NCBI GenBank assembly: GCA_965658725.1
Contig: CBFHUI010000116.1
Location: forward strand, 1-6,395
Direction: 5' to 3'
DNA length: 6,395 nucleotides
Source of the DNA: UBA7985 sp965658725
Lineage (GTDB): Bacteria; Pseudomonadota; Alphaproteobacteria; UBA7985
Shown: positions 1-5,861 of the stretch, piece by piece
Layout of the letters: every line of letters starts with the position of its first letter
How positions within the stretch are numbered: the first letter of the stretch is position 1
Position numbers and translations under genes: made by a program
The notes under the pieces: model-generated
What the model was told of the DNA's origin: nothing
Database searches by the model: none
Seen by the model: only the letters and a program-made list of their open reading frames with translations

Positions 1-825
1 GATGCGCGCTTTGTCCGGGGTACGGTTGATGAGCAGTCCAGCGAGCTGCTGACGTGGCTCCAAGGAGACAAGGAGGCGATGGCCTCTTTCCTCCAGATGC
101 AGGGAATTCCGACGGTGGAGAACCTGCGCACGTACAACAGAGCAAACGTCATTCAAGCGGCTGACAGACTTGGCTACCCCGTCGTTTTCAAGCCCTTCAA
201 TGGGACACAAAGCAAGGACGTTTTCATCAACCTCAATGACCGGCAAGACTTGGAGACTGCCATTTCAAGGTACAGTGGTGATCTTCGTTTAGGGCTGGTG
301 GAGAAATATGTTCCCGGTGAATCACTGCGGATCTTCGTGATTGGGGAGACAATGCTTTGGTGCGTCAGTCGCTTGTATCAATATGTTGTTGGCGACGGAA
401 AAACCTCACTGGACGGCCTGATCCGCGCTTACGCCGTAAGCGAGTACGAGGACCCGGTTTACAGCAAGGTTGCGACGACCCCTGAATTCTTTTTCAAGAA
501 GTTCCAAATCCGAGAGTTCTTCACGGAGGCCGAGCTTGGTCAAGTCGTTCCAGATGGCGAGCGCATCAAGCTTTTTGATCTGCCCAGCGGATCTTTCGGC
601 ATGATGGTCGCCGATTACACCGAGGAGCACTTCGCCGAAGACGTGCTCGAACAGATCAAGCAGTTGGGAACCCTGTTTCGAGGCACTCCCCTTGGTATCG
701 ATGCCCTTGGAGAGCGAGAAGACGGGCAGTTCCGGCACTTGGTTTTCAACGAAGTGAACACGGGGCCACAAGTAACGCGGGACTCTTCGCAAAAGGTCTT
801 CATGGAGCGCTGGACCAATAGTTAG
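1..825 (+). CDS. ATP-grasp domain ligase, 5'-truncated by the window edge
   Basis: The reading frame is open from base 1 to the TAG at 823-825, so about 274 residues of a longer protein are visible. The ATG at 79 is probably internal: the codons before it already read as ATP-grasp sequence (GDKEAMASFLQMQGIPTVE, typical of the stretch before the nucleotide-binding lobe). Visible landmarks are the lysine-containing strand VVFKPFNGT (about 181-207), the LVEKYVPGESLRIFVIG strand pair (about 295-345), GDGKTSLDGLI (about 391-423) as in cyanophycin synthetase and GshAB-type ATP-grasp modules, and the metal-binding FNEVNTGP near the C-terminus (745-768). ATP-grasp enzymes join a carboxylate to an amine or similar nucleophile through an acyl phosphate. 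The substrate cannot be told: the N-terminal part is missing, and no Mur-ligase domain follows as it does in cyanophycin synthetase. G+C looks lower than in the following genes. A stand-alone peptide or amino-acid ligase is my best reading. Confidence 0.8.
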   Translation, partial: DARFVRGTVDEQSSELLTWLQGDKEAMASFLQMQGIPTVENLRTYNRANVIQAADRLGYPVVFKPFNGTQSKDVFINLNDRQDLETAISRYSGDLRLGLVEKYVPGESLRIFVIGETMLWCVSRLYQYVVGDGKTSLDGLIRAYAVSEYEDPVYSKVATTPEFFFKKFQIREFFTEAELGQVVPDGERIKLFDLPSGSFGMMVADYTEEHFAEDVLEQIKQLGTLFRGTPLGIDALGEREDGQFRHLVFNEVNTGPQVTRDSSQKVFMERWTNS

Positions 826-870
826 CTTTTCCTTTCCCCCTTTGTTTCATCCCAGCCGGAGATCGCATCC

Positions 871-2664
871 ATGAACGCCCCGGAGCCTGAGCTGTTCTGG
901 ACGCCGCGCTTTGATGTTTGGGCGGACGAGCAGGGAAACACGATGATGCGGCAGGTTGATCCCCTGCCCGATAGCCTGCCGACCATTGCTGATTACATCG
1001 ATCTTTGGGCCGACCGCGATCCAGACCGGGTCTGGCTGGCGCGGCGCGTAGCAGGCGGTGGCTGGGCGAAGGTGACCTATGGCGCAGGCCGGGATCAGGC
1101 GCGGCGCTTGGGCAGTGCCCTGCTTGCGCTTGGACTGGGACCGGACCGGCCCTTGCTGATCCTGTCGGAGAACAGCCTTGAGCACGGGGTCTGCTCCTTG
1201 GCCTGTGCTTACGTCGGCATCCCTTTCGCGCCTGTATCCCCCGCCTATGCGCTGCGCTCCTCGGATTACCAAAAGCTGCGCGACATCGTGGCTTTGCTCA
1301 ACCCCGGTGCGGTTTTTGCCGACGACGTGGCGGCCTTCACACCCGCCATCGAGGCTGTCCTCCCACCCCAAACACCCGTGATCGGCGTGCGTGCCTTAAG
1401 CCCGCGGGCCATTGACTACGCCGAACTGCTGGAGACAGACGCCAGCGCGGCGGCAGCAGCGCGGGCATCGCTGGACCGGGGGACAGTGCTCAAATATCTG
1501 TTCACCTCGGGCTCTACCGGCGCGCCCAAAGCTGTGATCAACACCAACGGGATGATCACCGCCAATCAGGCGATGGTTCGAGACTGCTACCGCTTCATGC
1601 AGACCGAGCCGCCGATTATCCTCGACTGGGCCCCATGGAACCACACCGCAGCGGGGAACAAAGTCTCCTACATGGTGCTGACCAACGGCGGCACGTACTA
1701 CATCGACGACGGCAAACCCACACCGGAAGGCTTTGCCACCACGCTGCAGAACCTGCGCGAGGTCGCCTGTACCTACTACTTCAACGTCCCGGCTGGCTAT
1801 GACCGGCTGGTTGAAGCGCTGGAGGCGGACAGCGCTCTGGCCTCGGTGTTCTTTTCCCGCTTGCGCATGCTGTTCTACGCGGGCGCAGGGATGTCACAGC
1901 AGACGTGGGACCGCCTTGATGCTGCTGCCAAAGCGGCGACCGGCAAGCAGATGCTGATCGCCAGCAGCCTAGGAGCAACGGAAACCGGGCCCTTTGCCCT
2001 CACGTGGAGTGAGCTTGAAACGGCGGCGGGCAAAGTCGGGGTTCCGGGCCGGGGGCTGACGCTTAAGCTGGTTCCGCTTGGCGACAAGCTGGAACTGCGA
2101 CTGAAGGGACCATCGCTAACGCCAGGCTATCTCGGCGACCCTGTAGCGACCGCAAAGGCCTTCGACGAAGACGGCTTCTACCGCATGGGCGATGCCGTCC
2201 GACCGGCGGACCCCAATGATCTGTCGCGCGGGTTCTATTTCGATGGTCGGTTGGCGGAAAACTTCAAGCTATCAACCGGCACGTGGGTCTCAGTCGGTGC
2301 GGTTCGCGCGGCGCTGGTGGATGCCTTGGCGACCGTGATCCGTGATGCGGTGATCGTTGGTGAGGATCAGAGCGAATTGGGCGCGCTGGTCTGGCTTTCA
2401 GAGGCCGGTTCAGCCTTAGGTCAAGCGCAGCTAGAGGCGGCGCTGACCGCCGGTTTGCTGAACCACTGGGAGTCATCGACCGGCTCGGCCAGTTGCGTGC
2501 GACGGATCAGCGTGCTCAATCAGCCACCGACCTTTGATACGGGTGAGTTGACCGAAAAAGGTTCGATCAACCAGCGCGCCCTGCGCCGTTCCCGCGCTGA
2601 TCAGGTTGCGGCGCTCTACGCTGACGCCGCTGGAACCATCCGCCCCATTTATCCATCCGACTGA
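871..2664 (+). CDS. fcs: Feruloyl-CoA synthase-like acyl-CoA ligase (ANL superfamily)
   Basis: This is a 597-residue AMP-forming acid:CoA ligase, close to the usual length of feruloyl-CoA synthases. These enzymes activate hydroxycinnamic acids such as ferulate, caffeate and p-coumarate with ATP and CoA in the cytoplasm, the first step of their catabolism. The phosphate-binding loop FTSGSTGAPK is at residues 211-220, the SSLGATETGP adenine-site motif at 365-374, YRMGD with its ribose-binding Asp at 437-441, the hinge region DGRLAENFKLSTGTWV at 458-473, and the C-terminal catalytic lysine in GELTEKGSINQ at about 563. FKLSTGTWVSVG and the FYAGAGM segment (335-341) are what point to the feruloyl-CoA synthase subfamily. 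GGAG at 858-861 lies 9 bases before the ATG. Only 45 bp separate it from the ATP-grasp gene, so read-through transcription is possible. No hydratase/aldolase or vanillin dehydrogenase gene lies nearby, so the true substrate may be a different aryl or fatty acid. Confidence 0.85.
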   Translation: MNAPEPELFWTPRFDVWADEQGNTMMRQVDPLPDSLPTIADYIDLWADRDPDRVWLARRVAGGGWAKVTYGAGRDQARRLGSALLALGLGPDRPLLILSENSLEHGVCSLACAYVGIPFAPVSPAYALRSSDYQKLRDIVALLNPGAVFADDVAAFTPAIEAVLPPQTPVIGVRALSPRAIDYAELLETDASAAAAARASLDRGTVLKYLFTSGSTGAPKAVINTNGMITANQAMVRDCYRFMQTEPPIILDWAPWNHTAAGNKVSYMVLTNGGTYYIDDGKPTPEGFATTLQNLREVACTYYFNVPAGYDRLVEALEADSALASVFFSRLRMLFYAGAGMSQQTWDRLDAAAKAATGKQMLIASSLGATETGPFALTWSELETAAGKVGVPGRGLTLKLVPLGDKLELRLKGPSLTPGYLGDPVATAKAFDEDGFYRMGDAVRPADPNDLSRGFYFDGRLAENFKLSTGTWVSVGAVRAALVDALATVIRDAVIVGEDQSELGALVWLSEAGSALGQAQLEAALTAGLLNHWESSTGSASCVRRISVLNQPPTFDTGELTEKGSINQRALRRSRADQVAALYADAAGTIRPIYPSD

Positions 2665-2734
2665 GCGCCAAGGCCGTGGCCGCTGTGTGAGCAGTCTGTT
2701 AGGCTCTGCGACGAACGAAGAGGCTCAGAACGAG

Positions 2735-2739
2735 GGAGG
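2735..2739 (+). promoter_or_regulatory. Ribosome binding site that fixes the GTG start of the VOC gene
   Basis: GGAGG lies 7 bases before GTG at 2747. The in-frame TTG at 2741 is only 1 base from it and is too close to be used. An in-frame ATG far upstream (2606) would start inside the fcs gene. Confidence 0.75.
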
Positions 2740-2746
2740 GTTGAGC

Positions 2747-3175
2747 GTGCTCACTTACGTTTCCGTTGGCGTGGATGATATGGACAAAGCACGGCGGTTT
2801 TACATGTCGTTCATGCCAACGCTGGGTTACGGCATGACCGAAAGCCATGAAGGGCTGAGCTTCGTGCTGCCACCGCCGCCAGAGGCCGCCAATGACCCCT
2901 CCAAACTGCCGCCCGAGTTCTATGTAAAGCCGCCCTTCGACGGCAAACCCGCCAGTTCTGGCAATGGAACCATGATTGCATTCGAAGCCCGCAATCAGCA
3001 ACAGGTCCGCGAGCTGCATGCCGCGGGACTGGCTGCAGGTGGCTCTGACGAAGGCGGTCCCGGCTTCAGAGACGCCTACGGCCCGCGCTTCTATGTCGCC
3101 TACTTCCGCGATCCACAGGGCAACAAGTTCGCCATCTACTCCAGCAACCCCGCCGAACCCGGCCGGGACGACTGA
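2747..3175 (+). CDS. VOC (glyoxalase/bleomycin-resistance fold) family protein
   Basis: From the GTG start the protein has 142 residues, the normal length for a single-chain VOC protein with two beta-alpha-beta-beta-beta modules. It opens LTYVSVGVDDMDKARRFY (residues 2-19), the typical first strand and helix. The middle holds PPFDGKPASSGNGTMIAFEA (62-81), and the end reads YGPRFYVAYFRDPQGNKFAIY (111-131). This resembles the uncharacterised VOC proteins usually annotated as glyoxalase. The histidine usual in the first strand is Tyr4 here, and the Glu usual after DPxGN is Ala129, so two of the common metal-ligand positions are not conserved. It may bind a ligand without metal catalysis, or use other ligands. 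It starts 82 bp after fcs on the same strand and is probably co-transcribed with it. Substrate is unknown. Confidence 0.85.
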   Translation: MLTYVSVGVDDMDKARRFYMSFMPTLGYGMTESHEGLSFVLPPPPEAANDPSKLPPEFYVKPPFDGKPASSGNGTMIAFEARNQQQVRELHAAGLAAGGSDEGGPGFRDAYGPRFYVAYFRDPQGNKFAIYSSNPAEPGRDD

Positions 3176-3247
3176 GGGGCACCCAAGCGCCTCTGATCCA
3201 CAGGCGGGACAGGAGAAAGGTCTCGTCTATCTGCCAGCGCTTTAAAC

Positions 3248-3276
3248 TTGCCCGCGCAGGGCCCGGCTCGTTTAAT
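3248..3276 (+). promoter_or_regulatory. Possible sigma70-type promoter before the methyltransferase gene
   Basis: TTGCCC at 3248-3253 and TTTAAT at 3271-3276 are separated by 17 bases, with 4 of 6 and 5 of 6 matches to the housekeeping consensus. It sits in the 133-bp gap after the VOC gene and points toward the methyltransferase. If real, the methyltransferase can be transcribed independently of fcs. The prediction rests on the match alone. Confidence 0.4.
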
Positions 3277-3294
3277 GGACGTCGGAGAAGGGTA

Positions 3295-3301
3295 AAGGAG
3301 G
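3295..3301 (+). promoter_or_regulatory. Strong ribosome binding site of the methyltransferase gene
   Basis: AAGGAGG is a near-perfect Shine-Dalgarno sequence, 7 bases before ATG at 3309. It supports that start over the in-frame ATG at 3339. Confidence 0.8.
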
Positions 3302-3308
3302 TCGAGAC

Positions 3309-4148
3309 ATGTCGCGGACGGATTTGGAAGTGAAGGATATGAAGCTCTACGCGCAGGCGCAGAGCATTCTCACCGATCTGAGCGCACAGGGGTTCCCGCC
3401 CGGCTCCGCCATTTCTCCAGCAGACGCCTACCCTTTCGATCAACTGCATTATCATGGCGTTGAAAGCGTGGCGCACGGGATCGAAGCCTGCGGGATCATG
3501 CCCGGTCAAAGCGTTCTTGAAGTCGGTGCGGGTTGGGGTGGGCCGTCGCGGTGTATCGCGACGGAAACCGGCGCGCTGGTCACGGCGCTAGAGCTTCAGG
3601 CCGACTTTAACGCCGTGGGAGAGGAAGTCAGCGCCCGCTGCGGTCTCTCGGAACTGGTGCGTCACCTCGAAGGCGACTTCCTGACCGAAGACCTGCCGCA
3701 AAAGCAGTTCGATCACGTCGTCAGCTGGCTCGCGCTTTACCACATCCCCGGCCGTGCAACGCTGAGCCAGAAGATGCACGACGTCCTGCGTCCGGGCGGG
3801 ATGCTGTTCTTTGAAGACCTGATGCAAGGCAGCGCCTTTGATGCCCTCGCGGACCCGGACGCGCTGTCGCGAGAGCTGTTTGCCAACTCGCTGGTGTCCA
3901 AGGACCAATCGGTTCATGCGCTGGAACAATCAGGGTTCGAGATCGTCGAGGCGCGGACCATGACCGAGGATTGGCGCGCATTCACCACCAGCAGACTGGC
4001 CCTGTTCGACCAGCGGCGCAAAGCCTTTATTGCTCTGCACGGAGAGGCGCTGTTCACCGCACGGCGGCACTTCTACGCCAAAATTGTCGAGTACTTCACA
4101 TCCGATGCCATTGGGGGGCTGCAGGTTACAGCGCGTCGCCCGGACTAG
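3309..4148 (+). CDS. Class I SAM-dependent methyltransferase
   Basis: The 279-residue protein has a Rossmann-fold methyltransferase core. Motif I, VLEVGAGWGGPS, is at residues 69-80; the acidic residue that usually binds the SAM ribose is Glu95 in ALELQ; a GDF segment follows at 122-124 and LRPGGMLFFED at 160-170. An N-terminal extension carries YPFDQLHYHG (41-50), and the C-terminal part carries MTEDWRAFTTSRL (218-230) and HFYAKIVEYF (254-263). This arrangement recalls small-molecule methyltransferases of the glycine/sarcosine/dimethylglycine, phosphoethanolamine and sterol groups, which methylate N, O or C atoms. I cannot assign the acceptor. It follows the VOC gene by 133 bp on the same strand and ends 15 bp from the end of the convergent pncA gene. 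A link to the upstream acyl-CoA ligase, for example O-methylation of an aromatic acid, is only inference. Confidence 0.85.
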   Translation: MSRTDLEVKDMKLYAQAQSILTDLSAQGFPPGSAISPADAYPFDQLHYHGVESVAHGIEACGIMPGQSVLEVGAGWGGPSRCIATETGALVTALELQADFNAVGEEVSARCGLSELVRHLEGDFLTEDLPQKQFDHVVSWLALYHIPGRATLSQKMHDVLRPGGMLFFEDLMQGSAFDALADPDALSRELFANSLVSKDQSVHALEQSGFEIVEARTMTEDWRAFTTSRLALFDQRRKAFIALHGEALFTARRHFYAKIVEYFTSDAIGGLQVTARRPD

Positions 4149-4163
4149 GTGCGGGCCTCTGCC

Positions 4164-4784
4164 TCACTGGCTATGGATTTGCACCCCGGCTGCGGCCATG
4201 GCCTCCATCTGCGCGTCAAGGGAGCCGTCGAGATTGATCTCCACGGCCAAATCGCGCAGCAGCACGGTTTCAAATCCGTGTTCCACGGCGTCAATGGCAC
4301 TCCAGGCCACGCAAAAATCCGTCGCAATACCAACCACATAGACGCGCGTCACCCCGCGACTGTGCAAGTAACCATCAAGCCCGGTTTTTGTCCGCCGGTC
4401 GTTTTCGACAAAGGCGGAGTAGGAATCCAGCTCTGGCCGGCATCCCTTGCGGATGATCAGGTGGGCAGCATCGAGCTGCAAGTCGGGGTGAAAGTCCGCG
4501 CCGTGGGTGCCTTGAACACAGTGATCGGGCCAAAGGACTTGGCTGCCATAAGGCATGTCCACGGTCTCGAAAGGGGCTTTCCCCGGATGACGCGAGGCAA
4601 AGGACGAGTGGTCCGCAGGGTGAAAATCCTGTGTCATCACAACGGTTTGGAAGCGCTTGGCCAGCGCGTTGATCGGCGCAACGATGGCGTTGCCACCCGT
4701 GAGCTCAAAGACCCCGCCTTCGCAGAAGTCGTTCTGAACATCGACGATAATCAGCGCGTCGGTATCAAGGATGGTCACGTCCAT
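4164..4784 (-). CDS. pncA: Nicotinamidase (isochorismatase-like cysteine hydrolase)
   Basis: This 206-residue cytoplasmic enzyme should hydrolyse nicotinamide to nicotinate and ammonia for NAD salvage; enzymes of this family also activate pyrazinamide. All expected catalytic residues can be seen: Asp15 in VDVQNDFC, Lys113 in IIRKG and Cys158 in GIATDFCV form the triad. Asp53, His55 and His59 in QDFHPADH, plus His88 in WPDHC, are the metal-binding set. The cis-peptide position before the nucleophile is Ile153-Ala154. Length is typical. GGGAG on the coding strand (complement of 4793-4797) lies 8 bases before the ATG, supporting this start. The gene converges with the methyltransferase gene and diverges from the kinase gene. 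The usual next step in salvage, nicotinate phosphoribosyltransferase, is not in the window. Confidence 0.95.
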   Translation of the reverse strand: MDVTILDTDALIIVDVQNDFCEGGVFELTGGNAIVAPINALAKRFQTVVMTQDFHPADHSSFASRHPGKAPFETVDMPYGSQVLWPDHCVQGTHGADFHPDLQLDAAHLIIRKGCRPELDSYSAFVENDRRTKTGLDGYLHSRGVTRVYVVGIATDFCVAWSAIDAVEHGFETVLLRDLAVEINLDGSLDAQMEAMAAAGVQIHSQ

Positions 4785-4958
4785 GGCGGCGCTCCCGAAG
4801 GGTTGGTGACTTTCTAGCGTCAGTTCACAGGATCGCCCTGCCCCTGGTCAACCCCTACCCCGGCTTTTGGTCGCCCGAGGCTTTGGCGTCTGGTCCGAGC
4901 CATCGGGCGGCGCTACAGTCTTCCCCGATCCACTGACCGCCAAGAGGAACCTACCCGG
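4785..4958. promoter_or_regulatory. Divergent intergenic region between pncA and the sugar kinase gene
   Basis: Both flanking genes start here, so these 174 bp should hold two promoters. On the minus strand TTGACC (complement of 4846-4851) matches 5 of 6 bases of the -35 consensus, but only a poor -10 (TGTGAA, complement of 4824-4829) lies at 16 bases. On the plus strand TACAGT at 4914-4919 could be a weak -10 with TGGTCC at 4891-4896. AAGAGGA at 4942-4948 is the ribosome binding site of the kinase gene. I see no clear operator palindrome or riboswitch. Confidence 0.4.
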
Positions 4959-5861
4959 ATGCTCGACTTGCTGTGTATTGGCGAAGCCATGGCTGAAATC
5001 CGTTCAGAGGCCCACGCAGGCCCGCGAGCCGACACGCCGGGCTTTGCCGTGGGGTTTGCCGGCGATAGCTTCAACACCGCCGTCTATGCCCGCCGTGCAC
5101 TGGGTCAGGCGGGCGCGGTCGGCTACATGACCCGCGTCGGCAACGACCCGCTGTCGAGCGGCTTTCTGGCGCTGGCCCAGCGCGAGGGACTGGATACCCG
5201 CTCCATTGTCCGCGACCCCAGTCGCGCCATTGGCATTTACACCGTTGCCACCGATGATGCGGGGGAGCGCAGCTTTCACTACTGGCGCGATCAGTCCGCC
5301 GCCCGGATGCTGTTCAGCGCGGAGACGGCACTGCCAGCCGCCCGGATCCTTTACCTCTCCGGCATCACGCTCGCCATTCTCAGCCCCCCAGCCCGAGAGC
5401 GTTTGATCGAAGCGCTCATCCAAGCGAGGAACGCAGGCGCGCTGGTGGCCTTTGACAGCAACTTTCGCCCCAAGCTGTGGGAAGACAACGCCACCGCGCG
5501 CGCTGTTACGGCGCAGATGTGGGCGCTGACCGATCTCGCCTTTCCCAGCATCGATGACGAAATGGCACTGTTTGGAGAAACGCGCGAAGCGGTGACCGTG
5601 GCTCAGTTTGCGGAAGGCGGCTTCACCCGCTGCGCCATCAAACGCGGTGATCGGGGACCGCTGGACCCGATGACCTCAGCGCCCCGGCCCGACTTTCCCG
5701 CGGCTGCATCCGTGATCGACACTACGGCGGCGGGCGATAGCTTTAACGCAGGCTATCTGGCGGCCTTTCTGCAGGGCAGTGACGCGCTAGCATGCCTGAG
5801 CGCGGGTCACGCCCTAGCCGCAACGGTTGTTGGCGTGCGAGGAGCAATTGCTCCGGTTTAA
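4959..5861 (+). CDS. kdgK: 2-keto-3-deoxygluconate kinase, PfkB family
   Basis: The 300-residue protein is a ribokinase-fold sugar kinase, close in length to known KDG kinases (about 310). It should phosphorylate 2-keto-3-deoxygluconate to KDPG with ATP, feeding the Entner-Doudoroff aldolase from hexuronate or gluconate breakdown. It opens with the PfkB strand LLCIGEAMAEI (4-14). FAGDSFNTAVYARRALG (33-49) matches the substrate-binding region of KDG kinases, and AGERSFHYWRDQSAARMLF (101-119) is characteristic of that subgroup. The PfkB signature DTTAAGDSFNAGY (254-266) holds the anion-hole glycine and the catalytic Asp260. AAGAGGA lies 10 bases before the ATG. Neither a KDPG aldolase nor uronate genes are next to it, so the exact sugar acid is inferred from sequence resemblance; a fructokinase or other PfkB activity is less likely. 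Its stop codon overlaps that of the convergent MATE gene. Confidence 0.85.
   Translation: MLDLLCIGEAMAEIRSEAHAGPRADTPGFAVGFAGDSFNTAVYARRALGQAGAVGYMTRVGNDPLSSGFLALAQREGLDTRSIVRDPSRAIGIYTVATDDAGERSFHYWRDQSAARMLFSAETALPAARILYLSGITLAILSPPARERLIEALIQARNAGALVAFDSNFRPKLWEDNATARAVTAQMWALTDLAFPSIDDEMALFGETREAVTVAQFAEGGFTRCAIKRGDRGPLDPMTSAPRPDFPAAASVIDTTAAGDSFNAGYLAAFLQGSDALACLSAGHALAATVVGVRGAIAPV
5841..5854. repeat. Perfect 14-bp inverted repeat at the convergent kdgK/MATE gene end
   Basis: GGAGCAATTGCTCC is a perfect palindrome able to form a 5-bp stem (GGAGC/GCTCC) with an AATT loop. It lies in the last codons of the kinase gene, 4 bases before its TAA, and just beyond the MATE stop on the other strand. 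It might work as a weak bidirectional terminator, but no long T run follows on either strand, so that role is uncertain. Confidence 0.5.

Noticed and set aside
406..792. Minus-strand open frame opposite the ATP-grasp gene
   Set aside because: It lies wholly within a real plus-strand coding region and resembles no protein.
847..1371. Minus-strand open frame of 174 codons opposite the start of fcs
   Set aside because: It is an antisense shadow of a G+C-rich gene with clear ANL motifs, and it has no domain resemblance.
2606..2746. Upstream extension of the VOC gene to an ATG inside fcs
   Set aside because: The extra residues do not resemble a VOC protein, and GGAGG at 2735-2739 is ideally placed for GTG at 2747.
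3188..3206. Possible hairpin CGCCT/AGGCG between the VOC and methyltransferase genes as a terminator
   Set aside because: The stem has only 5 bp with a 9-base loop and no T run follows, so it does not support a terminator call.
4149..4817. Long plus-strand open frame (222 codons) opposite pncA
   Set aside because: It is the antisense of a gene with all catalytic residues of nicotinamidase; its translation shows no recognisable domain and it has no ribosome binding site.
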